The notes: generated by a model from the letters alone, not told the origin. 64,000 bases of DNA from Actinoplanes lutulentus (GCF_003259845.1 NZ_QLMJ01000002.1:558001-622000), one strand, 5' to 3'. Shown: positions 8,667 to 18,859, numbered from the stretch's first letter. Numbers and translations are program-made.

Positions 8667-10309
8667 GGGCGAGACCGGACCCGCCGGTCACCACGCTGGG
8701 CGGCGACCAGGTACGGCGAGGCGTTGCGCGCACCGCCGCCACGCAGGGTCAGGGGTGGCCGGGTATGCGCGCGGACCGCCAGCAGGGCGATGTCGTCGCG
8801 GGGGCCGCCGTGCACCCAGTCGGAGACGAGCTGGCGCAGCCGTTCCACCGCGACCGCTCCGGGCATGCCCACGCAGCCGGCCAGGTGCCGGTGCAGCCGT
8901 TCCTCGCCGAACTGCTCGTCGCCGCTCGGGCCGCCGCGCGCCTCGGTGAGGCCGTCGCTGTAGAGCAGGCACAGCTCGCCGGGCGCCAGCTCGACGGTGG
9001 CGGGGCGGACCGTGATCTCCGGGAGGACACCGATCAGTGTTCCCTTGGCGGGGACCTCTTCGACCGTACCGTCGTGGCGCAGGACCAGCGGTGGAGGGTG
9101 ACCGCCGCTGGCGAGTCTGAGTCGCACGCGGCCGTGCTCGGATCTGTGCACCGATCCGACGACCAGCGTGACGAACCGCTGGCGGCGACGGCCGGGCTGC
9201 AGCAGCGCCTGGTTGAGAACCGTCAGCATCGCCTCGGGGGTGATGCCGACGAGCCGCAGCGCGCGCAGGGTCTGGCGGACCTTGCCGGTCAGGACGGCGG
9301 CCTCGGGGCCGGTGCCGCAGACGTCGCCGAGCGCGATGACCGTGTCGCTGCCGCCGTTGACCGGGCCGAGCACGTCGTAGAAGTCGCCGCCGATGCGCAG
9401 CGAGTCGCGAGCGGCCTGATAGGAGGCGGCCAGCTCGAAGCCGTCCGGCTGGGGGATCTCCGGCGGCAGCAGGTCGGCCTGCAGGACCGCGGTGGTGTCC
9501 ACCTGCTCCTGATAGAGCGTGGCGGCCGCGATCGCGGCGCCGGCCCGGGCCGCGAAGACTCGGGCGAGCATCTCGTCGCCGGCGGAGTACGTGGCCGTGT
9601 GCCCGCTGCGCGCCAGGATCAGGGCGCCGGCCGGTTCGGCGTTGCCGGGCAGCGGGATGACCAGCAGCGCGCCGATCGGCCCGAGGCCGGCCGGGAAGAG
9701 CCAGCCGGGCGCCTGGGCGGGGTCGAGCCAGCGGCTCGGGATCGGCGGGAAGCCGTCGAGCGCCTCGGGCAGGCCGGGGACCTCGATCAGCATCCGCTCG
9801 GCGAGGGTGCCCTCCTCGGCGGCGTGCCCGGGGGAGAGGCGGATCCAGGCGCACCTGCCGTTGTCGAGCGGCATCACCACCATGGCGGCGTCGGCCAGGT
9901 GCGTCACCGCCAGCTCGGCGGTGGTACGCGTACACCTGCGGACATGGAGTGAGGCGGAGAGCCTGCGACCCGCCTCGGCGAGGAAGGCCGTGCGGGACCG
10001 CTCGACCTCAAGCTCGGCGGTGCGCTCGGTCTCCTCGGTGTGGTCGCGCAGGAACCAGGCGTAGTGGTCGTCGTCGAGCCGGCGCCGCATCCCGTAGACG
10101 TGGCGGCCGTCGTGCTCGGCGCGGTACGAGTCCCCGGACAGAGGGCTGTCCTCGCCGGGGTTCACGCCGGGCAGCAGGCGCAGCGCTTCCGCGTTCGCGA
10201 AGAGCACCACGTCGCCCGCGGCGGCGCAGAGAATCACGGCCTCGGTGGCGGCGTCCATCACAGCCCGGAGCAGGGCTGGTGCGGGCGCGACCGGAACGGT
10301 ACGCGTCAT
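8663..10309 (-). CDS. PAS/GAF-SpoIIE (PP2C-type) serine phosphatase
   Basis: A 548-residue signalling phosphatase. An N-terminal PAS-like segment (about 1-105) is followed by a GAF-like domain (about 110-270) and the SpoIIE catalytic domain (about 285-525). The metal-binding aspartates are visible in IGGDFYDV, ALGDVCGTG, YSDGLTEAR and GPRDDIALLAV, so it should be active. Proteins of this family dephosphorylate STAS-type anti-sigma antagonists in stress and developmental partner switching. The ATG at 10309 has a strong GGAGG site. It is the first gene of a two-gene unit with the B12-binding protein, and the cluster at 40.7-43.5 kb encodes proteins of the type it could act on, although their STAS domains lack the usual serine. 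Confidence 0.9.
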   Translation of the reverse strand: MTRTVPVAPAPALLRAVMDAATEAVILCAAAGDVVLFANAEALRLLPGVNPGEDSPLSGDSYRAEHDGRHVYGMRRRLDDDHYAWFLRDHTEETERTAELEVERSRTAFLAEAGRRLSASLHVRRCTRTTAELAVTHLADAAMVVMPLDNGRCAWIRLSPGHAAEEGTLAERMLIEVPGLPEALDGFPPIPSRWLDPAQAPGWLFPAGLGPIGALLVIPLPGNAEPAGALILARSGHTATYSAGDEMLARVFAARAGAAIAAATLYQEQVDTTAVLQADLLPPEIPQPDGFELAASYQAARDSLRIGGDFYDVLGPVNGGSDTVIALGDVCGTGPEAAVLTGKVRQTLRALRLVGITPEAMLTVLNQALLQPGRRRQRFVTLVVGSVHRSEHGRVRLRLASGGHPPPLVLRHDGTVEEVPAKGTLIGVLPEITVRPATVELAPGELCLLYSDGLTEARGGPSGDEQFGEERLHRHLAGCVGMPGAVAVERLRQLVSDWVHGGPRDDIALLAVRAHTRPPLTLRGGGARNASPYLVAAQRGDRRVRSRP

Positions 10310-10350
10310 CAGTCGCCTCCTTTACGCCTTCAGGTTACGTGGTTTCCGGC

Positions 10351-11121
10351 TCAGTCCTTGATGTCGACCACGATCGGGGCATGGTCCGACGGGCCTTTCC
10401 CCTTGCGCGCTTCCCGGTCCACCAGGGCATCCGTGACCCGGCCCGCGATGTCGGAACTCGCGTAGACCAGATCGATCCGCATGCCTTTGTTCTGGTGGAA
10501 CATCCCCGCACGATAGTCCCAGTACGTGAAGGGATGGTCACCCTTGAGCGGCCGGGCCGGCACGTCGCTGAGCCCGAGCGCGCGCAGCTCGGCGAGGGCC
10601 GCCCGCTCAGGCGGTGTCACATGGGTGGAACCGGCGAAGACGGCCGGATCCCAGACGTCGGCGTCGGTGGGCGCCACGTTGTAGTCGCCGGCGACCACGA
10701 CCGGGCCGGCCGCCAGATCCGGGACGAGCGCGGTACGCAGAGCGGCCAGCCACTGAAGCTTGTAGGTGTAGTGCGGGTCCTCCGGTGTGCGGCCGTTCGG
10801 CACGTACACCGACATGAACCGGATGCCGCCGCAGATCGCGCTGACGGCGCGGGCCTCCGCCTCGGGAAAGCCCGGTTCGCCGTCGAACCCGTGGCGCACG
10901 TCGCCGAGGCCGGCCTTGGAGAGGATCGCGACACCGTTCCACCGGCCCTGGCCGTACGCCGCCACCTCGTATCCCAGCTCGGCGACCTCGCCCGGGAACC
11001 CGTCCTGCGCGACCTTGGTCTCCTGGAGGCAGACGACGTCCGGCGCGGTGGTGGTGAGCCAGTCGAGCAGGCGCGGCAGGCGGGCCTTGACCGAGTTGAC
11101 GTTCCAGGTGGCGAAGCGCAT
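10351..11121 (-). CDS. xth: Exodeoxyribonuclease III (AP endonuclease)
   Basis: A 256-residue member of the exonuclease III family, normal in length. Catalytic motifs are complete: N7 in WNVNS, E34 in LQETKV, the Y of SVYVPNG, the GDYNVAP block, and D/H in the terminal SDHAPIV. The enzyme cleaves abasic sites and removes 3'-blocking groups in base-excision repair. The ATG at 11121 begins exactly at the conserved MRFATWNVNS start; the open frame extends further upstream but that part is not homologous. It sits alone, with a tiny membrane-peptide gene 14 bases upstream. Confidence 0.95.
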   Translation of the reverse strand: MRFATWNVNSVKARLPRLLDWLTTTAPDVVCLQETKVAQDGFPGEVAELGYEVAAYGQGRWNGVAILSKAGLGDVRHGFDGEPGFPEAEARAVSAICGGIRFMSVYVPNGRTPEDPHYTYKLQWLAALRTALVPDLAAGPVVVAGDYNVAPTDADVWDPAVFAGSTHVTPPERAALAELRALGLSDVPARPLKGDHPFTYWDYRAGMFHQNKGMRIDLVYASSDIAGRVTDALVDREARKGKGPSDHAPIVVDIKD

Positions 11122-11135
11122 CCGCCCAGACTGCC

Positions 11136-11231
11136 CTATTTCAGCCGGCTGGGCCGCACCGGCCCGCGCGTGGCGGTGAACAGGGCCGCGGCGAGCCCGG
11201 TCATCAGCACGAGCAGCAGCATGAGTAGCAC
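11136..11231 (-). CDS. Putative 31-residue single-pass membrane peptide
   Basis: A very short frame from GTG at 11231, preceded by AGGAGAG at good spacing. It encodes a run of about 20 hydrophobic residues, starting LLMLLLVLMTGLAAALF, and ends in a basic tail with RGPVRPSRLK. This is the layout of small membrane proteins in actinobacteria. It lies just upstream of exonuclease III on the same strand and may only be a leader peptide. Length alone gives little statistical support; the ribosome site is the main argument. Confidence 0.4.
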   Translation of the reverse strand: MLLMLLLVLMTGLAAALFTATRGPVRPSRLK

Positions 11232-11359
11232 GGATCTCTCCTGACGTGACCTGGCACACAACCCAAATCCGTGTGCGAATAATGCCGGAGTTGCCCGCAC
11301 AGCGCCAGTCCTGCTGACAGGTTTGTCCAAGAGACAAGTACTGATCACGGGGAGCGATC

Positions 11360-11983
11360 ATGGAAGTCCAAGTGCTGCCGGAACTGCCGGAAAACCTGTA
11401 CGACGACGCCTGGGCGTTCTACCAGGAGACCTTTTCCGATCTGGCCATCCTCGCGGTCAACCGGCACCTGATGTACCGCCACGAGTTCGACGAACTGATG
11501 GCGGACAAGCGGGCGGACAAGTACGTGGCGATCGACTCCGACGGCGGCATCGTCGGGCTCGGCGTGATGACCAACGAACTGGACGCGGTGCCGCTGATCT
11601 CGCCGAAGTACTTCGAGTACCACTGGCCGGACCTGTTCGAGGAGCGCCGGCTCTTCTACGTGGTCTTCGTCGGCGCCTCGGTGGGCACTCGGGGCGCGGG
11701 AGTCTTCATCAGCCTGCTGCGGTCCATGTACAAGGCGATCGGCGCGGTCGACGGCAAGGTGTTCGTCGACATCTGCTCGTACAACGAGGAGCGCAACTCG
11801 CTGCCTCGGATGATCTCGATGATCCTGGGCCGGGTCGCCGGTCAGGCGCAGCCGACCCGGCTGGACGCCCAGTCGTTCTGGATGTACGAGTTCCCGCCGC
11901 CCGGAACGCTGGTCCGCGAGGAACGCCGGAGCGGATTCCGGGAGCGCCGCGGCGGTCTCCCGGAACGCCGCGGCGGCCGCTAG
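11360..11983 (+). CDS. Conserved hypothetical protein, possibly GNAT-fold acyltransferase
   Basis: A 207-residue cytoplasmic protein starting at an ATG with a GGGGAG site. The order of strands and helices (an N-terminal helical part, the VAIDSDGGIVGLGVMT hairpin, then YVVFVGASVGTRGAG before a long helix) resembles a GNAT N-acyltransferase, with the loop at GTRGAG where acyl-CoA would sit, but the canonical Q/RxxGxG/A motif is not clearly present. The last 25 residues are a basic tail (RRSGFRERRGG repeated). The gene converges on the GGDEF-EAL gene, with three bases between the stops. Function not assigned. Confidence 0.7.
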   Translation: MEVQVLPELPENLYDDAWAFYQETFSDLAILAVNRHLMYRHEFDELMADKRADKYVAIDSDGGIVGLGVMTNELDAVPLISPKYFEYHWPDLFEERRLFYVVFVGASVGTRGAGVFISLLRSMYKAIGAVDGKVFVDICSYNEERNSLPRMISMILGRVAGQAQPTRLDAQSFWMYEFPPPGTLVREERRSGFRERRGGLPERRGGR

Positions 11984-11986
11984 TTC

Positions 11987-14335
11987 CTACTCGGACCGGC
12001 GGTGCCGGCCGTACACCGATTCCAGCGCTGACGTGATCGCGGGGACCTGGACCTCCGGGGGACCCGCGATCACGTCTTTGTGCCACCGCTCGGCGAACTC
12101 CGACGCCGGCACCGCCTTGCCCCAGAGCCAGCCCTGGCCGTTGACCACGCCGACCGCGTACAGGGCCTCACGCTGCAGCGGCGTCTCCACGCCCTCGGCG
12201 ATCACGCTGAGCCCGAGCGCGTGGCTCATCGCCACCACCGCGCGCACGATCTCGTCGTCCTCCACGTTGACGCCGAGGCCGATCACGAACGAGCGGTCGA
12301 TCTTGACGCCGGTGACCGGGAAGCGGCGCAGGTATCCGAGTGCCGAGAAGCCGGTGCCGAAGTCGTCGATGAGCAGCTTCACCCCGAGCTCACGCAGCTC
12401 GAACAGGACCCGGGCGGTCACGCTGGAGCCGTCCACCATCACCGACTCGGTCATCTCCAGGGCGACGCAGTGCGCCGGTACGCCGTACCGCAGCATCTCG
12501 CCCGAGACGATCAGCGGGAGTTCCGGCTCGTTGAGCTGGCGCGGTGACACGTTGATGGAGAGGTAGAAGTCGTCGCGGACGACGCCCTCGGAGCGCCAGA
12601 CGCCGAGCTGGCGCAGCGCCTCCTGGCGTACCCAGGTGCCGATGCTGCCGATCAGGCCGGCGTCCTCGGCGATCGGGATGAACGTCATCGGCGGGATCGC
12701 GCCGCGTTCCGGGTGTTCCCAGCGGACCAGGGCCTCGGCGCCGACCGGGATGCCGGTCTCCAGCCGGACGAGCGGCTGGTAGTGGACGCGCAGCTGGTTC
12801 TCGGCGAGCGCCTGGCGCAGGGCCACCTCGAGCTCGATCCGCTCGCGGACCTGGTCGTGCATCGACGTGTCGAAGATCGAGGAGCGGCCCGGGCCCTCGC
12901 CCTTGGCGCGGTACATGGCGGTGTCGGCGTCGCGCATCAGTGCCTCGGCGGTCACCGCGGCACGGGCCGCGTCACCGGCGGCGTGCGAGATGCCGATCGA
13001 CGCGCTGATCACCACTTCGGTGTCGCGTACCGGGAAGGGCCGGGCGAAGCAGCCGCGGATGTCGTCGACCAGGTGCAGGGCGCCGCCCTTCTCGCCGACG
13101 AACGCGAGCAGGAACTCGTCGCCGCCGACCCGGGCCACCGGGATGCTGGCGGCCACCGCCGAGCGCAGCCGCCGGCCCACCTCGATGACCAGCTGGTCAC
13201 CGGTGTCGTGGCCCCAGGAGTCGTTGACCCACTTGAAGCCGTCCAGGTCGAGCATGTAGACCCAGACCCGGTCGTGGCCCTCCGGGTCGACGACGGTGAC
13301 CAGGCGTTCGATCTCCGACGAGATGGACGTCCGGTTCGGCAGCGAGGTCAGCGGGTCGTGGGTGGCCTGGTGCTCGGAGCGCAGCTGGGCGGCGACCTGG
13401 GCCTGCACGGCCGACGTGGCCCGGAACAGCAGCAGGCCCACGGTCAGGGCGCCGACCCCGGCGATCAGCACGCGCTCGCCGGTGCCGCTGCTCCGCTCGG
13501 TCAGCAGCAGCACGGACGGCAGGACCATCGCCGGGGCGAGCAGGGCCAGTCGCTGCCAGCCCCACTCCTGCACCGGCGCCCGGGCGGCGCGGCTCATCTC
13601 GACGACCGACGGATGCAGGGCGGTGACGCCGAGGGCCGTGTACGCGATCAGGAACGGCACGTTGAGCAGCGGGTCGGCGTAGATCTTCCCGCTGACACCG
13701 GCGATCGCGTACAGGAAGTCGCCGGTGAACATCCCGATCATCGTGACGGTGAGCGCGCTCAGGCTGAACGGCCAGGTCTTCGCCGTGAAGGTCAGGTTGA
13801 CGATCAGCAGCATGATGATCACGTCGAAGAGCGGGTAGGTGCCCTGGATCAGCGACAGCAGGGCCGGCCGGCCGGTCATCGCGGCGGCCGGCAGCGCCAG
13901 CAGCAGCGTGGTCGTCACGCCGGCGGCCAGGGTGACGATCAGGCCGTCGAGCACGGCGTGCCGGTCCAGGCTCTGCCGCTGGCGCAGCAGCATCGCCAGG
14001 AAGACGCCGAGCAGCACGTAACCGCTGAAGCTGAACACGTCGGCGACCAGCGGCCACGGCATGGCCTCCTCGGTGACCGTGGGCCGGATCAGCACCCCGA
14101 TCAGGAAGAGCAGCGCGGCCGCGCCCATCAGCAGCCAGGCGGTCGGTGGCTCGGCGCCCCAGCGGCGGGGACCGAGGAAGCAGGCCGCGACCGTGACGAC
14201 GCCGAGCAACACGAAGCTGATGTTGCTGATCAGCGTGTCCGGGAACAGCGCGTAGAGGGCCGTGGCGGCGATGCCGGCGGCGGCCATGACCTGCCAGAGC
14301 CGCCGGACGATTACGGGCGGGAGCGCAGGTTGCAC
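11987..14335 (-). CDS. Membrane GGDEF-EAL cyclic-di-GMP enzyme
   Basis: A 782-residue protein starting at a GTG with a GGGAGGA site. Residues 1-310 hold about eight to ten hydrophobic segments forming an integral membrane sensor. The GGDEF domain (about 322-490) has an intact GGDEF at 404-408; the inhibitory RxxD site that normally lies five residues before it is absent. The EAL domain (about 500-760) has EAL at 534-536, DDFGTG and IAEGVET, so both halves look catalytically competent. Such hybrids make or break c-di-GMP depending on the input. In actinobacteria c-di-GMP controls development. Longer upstream reading frame was not used because it lacks similarity and a ribosome site. Confidence 0.92.
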   Translation of the reverse strand: MQPALPPVIVRRLWQVMAAAGIAATALYALFPDTLISNISFVLLGVVTVAACFLGPRRWGAEPPTAWLLMGAAALLFLIGVLIRPTVTEEAMPWPLVADVFSFSGYVLLGVFLAMLLRQRQSLDRHAVLDGLIVTLAAGVTTTLLLALPAAAMTGRPALLSLIQGTYPLFDVIIMLLIVNLTFTAKTWPFSLSALTVTMIGMFTGDFLYAIAGVSGKIYADPLLNVPFLIAYTALGVTALHPSVVEMSRAARAPVQEWGWQRLALLAPAMVLPSVLLLTERSSGTGERVLIAGVGALTVGLLLFRATSAVQAQVAAQLRSEHQATHDPLTSLPNRTSISSEIERLVTVVDPEGHDRVWVYMLDLDGFKWVNDSWGHDTGDQLVIEVGRRLRSAVAASIPVARVGGDEFLLAFVGEKGGALHLVDDIRGCFARPFPVRDTEVVISASIGISHAAGDAARAAVTAEALMRDADTAMYRAKGEGPGRSSIFDTSMHDQVRERIELEVALRQALAENQLRVHYQPLVRLETGIPVGAEALVRWEHPERGAIPPMTFIPIAEDAGLIGSIGTWVRQEALRQLGVWRSEGVVRDDFYLSINVSPRQLNEPELPLIVSGEMLRYGVPAHCVALEMTESVMVDGSSVTARVLFELRELGVKLLIDDFGTGFSALGYLRRFPVTGVKIDRSFVIGLGVNVEDDEIVRAVVAMSHALGLSVIAEGVETPLQREALYAVGVVNGQGWLWGKAVPASEFAERWHKDVIAGPPEVQVPAITSALESVYGRHRRSE

Positions 14336-14403
14336 CGGGCATTCCTCCCGAAGATCAATGTTGGGATCAACGGTAGCAATCCGGGCACTTCGGGTACCGA
14401 ACT

Positions 14404-15171
14404 TTAGTGAACTGGTCTCACGGCCGCATGGGCGAAGACCACCGGGCTGGCGCCGCGCCGCAGTACCTCGCGCGCGACCGAGCCGAGCCGCCGCGCGCCT
14501 CCCGCACCGCGTGCGCCGAGCACCACGAGCCCGGCGCGGCGGCTCAGGCGTACCAGGGTGGCCGCCGGTGGGCCGACCAGGATCCGCCGGCCGGACTCCG
14601 GGACCGAGGCGAGCAGACGATCGGCGGCAGCCCTGGCCGCCGGCCCGTAGGTGGCGATCACATGCACGGCGTACAGCTTGCTGCCGCGCAGCGCGGCCTC
14701 CTCGGTCGCGAACCGCAGGCCCAGCGCGGAGAACTCCGAGTCGTCGACCGCGGCGAGCACCGGACCGACCGGCGGCCGCGGCCCTCGGGCCAGGATCACC
14801 GGGCACCAGGACTCCGGGACGAGTGTGCGTACCAAAGAGCCCGAGCCGAGCCGGGCGAGCCCGTCGCCACCCACCACGACCAGGGCGGCGCTGCGGCTCA
14901 GGCCGATCAGAACGCGCGCGGGGGGTCCATCCCGCAGTTGTCCGCGCGCATCGACGCCGGGTGTGGAACGCTGGACGGTGGCGACCGCCTCATCGAGCAT
15001 CCGCGAAGCGGCGCCACGAGCCGAAGCGTAATCGGTGCCCTGATCGGGCCAGGTGAAAGCATGAACGACCTGCAACGCGCACGCGCGGGAGAGGGCCTCC
15101 CGGGCGGCCAGCCGGACCGCGGCGCGACTCGCCGCGGTGCCGTCGGTACCCACCACGACGGGATCTCGCAT
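14404..15171 (-). CDS. Universal stress protein with two tandem Usp domains
   Basis: A 255-residue protein made of two UspA-like domains (about 1-125 and 130-255), a usual actinobacterial format. Each begins with the Asp-containing first strand (VVVGTDG; VLAAVDDS). The second ends in a glycine-rich nucleotide loop, GARGAGGARRLGSVAR, close to the G-x2-G-x9-G(S) ATP-binding pattern; the first domain's loop (GGDGLARLGSGS) is similar. The ATG has a GGGAGG site. These proteins are typically induced in stress or low oxygen. It is transcribed away from citrate synthase, and a good sigma-70-like promoter lies upstream. Confidence 0.88.
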   Translation of the reverse strand: MRDPVVVGTDGTAASRAAVRLAAREALSRACALQVVHAFTWPDQGTDYASARGAASRMLDEAVATVQRSTPGVDARGQLRDGPPARVLIGLSRSAALVVVGGDGLARLGSGSLVRTLVPESWCPVILARGPRPPVGPVLAAVDDSEFSALGLRFATEEAALRGSKLYAVHVIATYGPAARAAADRLLASVPESGRRILVGPPAATLVRLSRRAGLVVLGARGAGGARRLGSVAREVLRRGASPVVFAHAAVRPVH

Positions 15172-15194
15172 CGGTCCTCCCGTAACAAAGCCGC

Positions 15195-15222
15195 AATATA
15201 CCGACCATTGTCTATGGTGCAA
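15195..15222 (-). promoter_or_regulatory. Sigma-70-like promoter for the universal stress protein gene
   Basis: On the minus strand TTGCAC (15217-15222) and TATATT (15195-15200) are separated by 16 bases, which would start transcription about 15-20 bases before the GTG/ATG region of the stress protein. It stands out as an AT-rich patch in a GC-rich genome. Confidence 0.5.
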
Positions 15223-15248
15223 CGGCCCATACGTACTGGTGACCAATG

Positions 15249-15288
15249 CCTCAACAGGTGGCTACCTGATGACCCATTCAGGTTGAGG
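15249..15288. promoter_or_regulatory. Nested dyad symmetry in the stress protein/citrate synthase divergent region
   Basis: An outer pair CCTCAAC (15249-15255) and GTTGAGG (15282-15288) encloses an inner pair ACCTGA (15264-15269) and TCAGGT (15278-15283). It lies between the two divergent genes, where an operator would be expected. I cannot name the regulator. Confidence 0.35.
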
Positions 15289-15344
15289 GTTTACGGTGAA
15301 CGGCAAAATCTTTGGGACATCTGCCGGTGAAGTGAGGGAAATAC

Positions 15345-16628
<1,284 letters not shown>

Positions 16629-16644
16629 GCTTTCCGCTCCACAA

Positions 16645-16680
16645 CGCCCTGCCGGTGGCTCCGGCAGGGCGTTTCGCTTT
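16645..16680 (+). terminator. Rho-independent terminator after gltA
   Basis: Perfect 11-base stem CGCCCTGCCGG / CCGGCAGGGCG with a five-base loop, followed by the T-rich stretch TTTCGCTTTCTC. It begins 17 bases after the citrate synthase stop codon. Confidence 0.9.
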
Positions 16681-16681
16681 C

Positions 16682-17255
16682 TCTTCTTGGGTACGCGTAA
16701 CCGCACAGCCCCGTGCCACTCCACCGCGAGGTCACTGCCCACTCCAGGCCGCCCGGCGCCCATCGCTACCGGTGCATGCTCCAGGCCGTCGCCCACGGTG
16801 ACCGGTCCGGCCAGGAGGTCCCGGCGGGCTTGACCCCGCCGCTGCCTTCGGCGCAGCCCGGCGACCCCACCCGCAGAGCCGGGACGGGGGGCCCACGGTG
16901 TGCTCGGGTCCAGCCGGGACGCGTCCGCGGTCCGCCGTCCGCCGGGGCGGTGAGCGCACGCAATGACGTTTTGCGTGCGCCCACCGCCGTCATAGGGGCG
17001 GTCAGCGCACGCGATCGGCTTGTGCGTGCGTTCACCGCCCCGGCCCGACGGTTGCGCGTGCGCTGACCGCCCCCAGCGCGACTTATGCGTGCGTTCACCG
17101 CCCCAACCGCCGATGCGCCCGCGCCGGCGCCGGAAGCCCTCCGCTCCCGCTCCGGCCCCGCGGGATCGGCCCGCGCCACGCCGGTACGAAAGGATGTTCG
17201 GCGGGTATGCCAGAACGCGCCGGGAAACTGCCGGGCGCCGCGAGGGAGGCTACGC
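16682..17255. repeat. Intergenic region with a cluster of GGGCGGTGARCGCACGCA half-site repeats
   Basis: No gene is supported between the gltA terminator and the FGGY kinase. From 16944 to 17105 an 18-20 base unit near GGGCGGTGAGCGCACGCA recurs at least six times in alternating orientation: 16946-16963 with 16971-16988 as a near-perfect hairpin, 16995-17014 with 17023-17041 as a second, then two further reversed copies ending about 17073 and 17105. Two units facing each other give long stem-loops. They could be protein-binding sites for the kinase gene or REP-like genomic repeats. Confidence 0.65.
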
Positions 17256-18821
17256 ATGGACGTCGTGATCGGGATCGACACCGGGACCACCGCCACCAAG
17301 GGTGTCGCGACCGGGCCACTCGGTGAGGTGCGTGCGCTGACCAGCGTGCACTACCCGCTCTCGGTTCCCGGGCCGGGCCGGGCCGAACTCGACCCGGAGC
17401 AGCTCACCGCCGCCGCCGTGAAAGCGCTCGTCGACGTCGCCACCGAATGCCGGCAGAACGGCGACCGGGTGATCGCTATCGGTCTCAGCGCGTTCCTGCA
17501 CGCCCTCGTGCCGATGTCCGCCGACAGCACGCCGCTGGGGCCGCTGATCACCTGGGCGGACGGGCGTTCGGCCGAGCAGTGCGAGCGCATCGTCGCCGAG
17601 GGGCGGGCCAGGACGCTGCAGGCCCGGACCGGCACGCCGGTGCACCCGATGTCGCCGCTGACCAAGCTTGCCTGGTGGGCCGAGAACGACGCCGAGACGC
17701 TGCGCGGCACACCCCGCTGGGGCGGTGTGAAGGAGTTGATCGTCGCGGCGCTCGCCGACGCGCCGTTCCAGGTGGACCTGTCGATCGCGTCCGGCACCGG
17801 GCTTTACGACATCCACTCCCGCAAGTGGGACGACGAGGCACTGGAGATCGCCGGGGTCCGGGCGAACCAGCTCGCCGAGGTGGTACCGACCACCACGATT
17901 CTGCGCCTGCGGTCCGACATCGCCGCGGCGGCCGGTCTGGACAAGGACGTGCCGCTGGTGATCGGCGCCGCCGACGGTCCGCTCGCCAACCTCGGTGTCG
18001 GCGCCACACCACCCGGTGTGGCGGCGGTGTCCCTCGGCACGAGCGGCGCCCTGCGTACCGTCGTGGATCGACCGACGACGGACGCCGCAGGGCGTCTGTT
18101 CTGTTATGCGCTCACCGAGGACCGGTGGGTGATTGGCGGCGCCGTGAACAACGCCGGGTCGGTGGTCCGGTGGGCGGGGGAGGCGTTCGCCGCCGGATTC
18201 GAGCGGCCCGGTTCCGAAGGGGAGGACGCCGACGAGCGCGACGCCGCTCTGCTGGAGGAGGCGGCCGGGGTCGAGGCGGGCAGCGAGGGGCTGTTGTGCC
18301 TGCCCTACCTGCTCGGCGAGCGTGCGCCGTGGTGGCGTCCCGGTATGCGTGGCGCCTATCTCGGACTGCGTCGCGAGCACACCCGCCCGCATCTGGTCCG
18401 GGCCGCCGTCGAAGGGGTGTGCCAGCAGCTCGCCCTGGTCCGGGACTCGTTCGAGGCCGAGGGCAGCTCGCTCACCGAGATCCGGGCGACGGGTGGGGCG
18501 GCCGCGTCCGAACTGTGGATCCAGACCCTCTCGTCGGCGATGAATTTGCCGGTCGCGGTCGCCGACACCCCGGAGGGCACCGCCCTGGGCGCCTGCCTGC
18601 TGGCCCGGCACGCCCTCGGCGAGCTGCCCGATCTGGACGACGTGGCGGCGCTGGTGCCGATCAGCCGGCACACCCAGCCGCAGCCGGCTGACGCGGCGCT
18701 CTACCGCAAGTTGCGCCCGCTCGTCGAGAAGTCCGCCCTCGCGGTACTGGACGTGGTGGCCGAACTGGACCGGATCGCGCCGGAGCCGCTGCCCGGCACG
18801 GAGAAAGCGGTGAAGAGCTGA
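17256..18821 (+). CDS. FGGY-family carbohydrate kinase, probably gluconokinase
   Basis: A 521-residue sugar kinase. The N-terminal ATP loop IGIDTGTTATKGV and the FGGY signature regions (PLITWADGRSAEQ; LPYLLGERAPWW; ATGGAAASELW) are all present. The block SAFLHALVPMSADSTPLGPL matches the gluconokinase (GntK) branch better than xylulokinase or glycerol kinase, so the likely reaction is ATP-dependent phosphorylation of D-gluconate to feed the pentose phosphate pathway. Substrate assignment remains inference. The ATG at 17256 has GAGGGAGG upstream. No transporter or GntR regulator is adjacent; the palindromic repeats upstream may hold the control sites. Confidence 0.85.
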   Translation: MDVVIGIDTGTTATKGVATGPLGEVRALTSVHYPLSVPGPGRAELDPEQLTAAAVKALVDVATECRQNGDRVIAIGLSAFLHALVPMSADSTPLGPLITWADGRSAEQCERIVAEGRARTLQARTGTPVHPMSPLTKLAWWAENDAETLRGTPRWGGVKELIVAALADAPFQVDLSIASGTGLYDIHSRKWDDEALEIAGVRANQLAEVVPTTTILRLRSDIAAAAGLDKDVPLVIGAADGPLANLGVGATPPGVAAVSLGTSGALRTVVDRPTTDAAGRLFCYALTEDRWVIGGAVNNAGSVVRWAGEAFAAGFERPGSEGEDADERDAALLEEAAGVEAGSEGLLCLPYLLGERAPWWRPGMRGAYLGLRREHTRPHLVRAAVEGVCQQLALVRDSFEAEGSSLTEIRATGGAAASELWIQTLSSAMNLPVAVADTPEGTALGACLLARHALGELPDLDDVAALVPISRHTQPQPADAALYRKLRPLVEKSALAVLDVVAELDRIAPEPLPGTEKAVKS

Positions 18822-18859
18822 CGTGATCCTCGCCGTAGGCCGCCGGGAATCGACCGCGC

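Noticed and set aside
12713..14407. A long plus-strand frame over the GGDEF-EAL gene
   Set aside because: The GGDEF and EAL motifs on the minus strand prove the coding strand.
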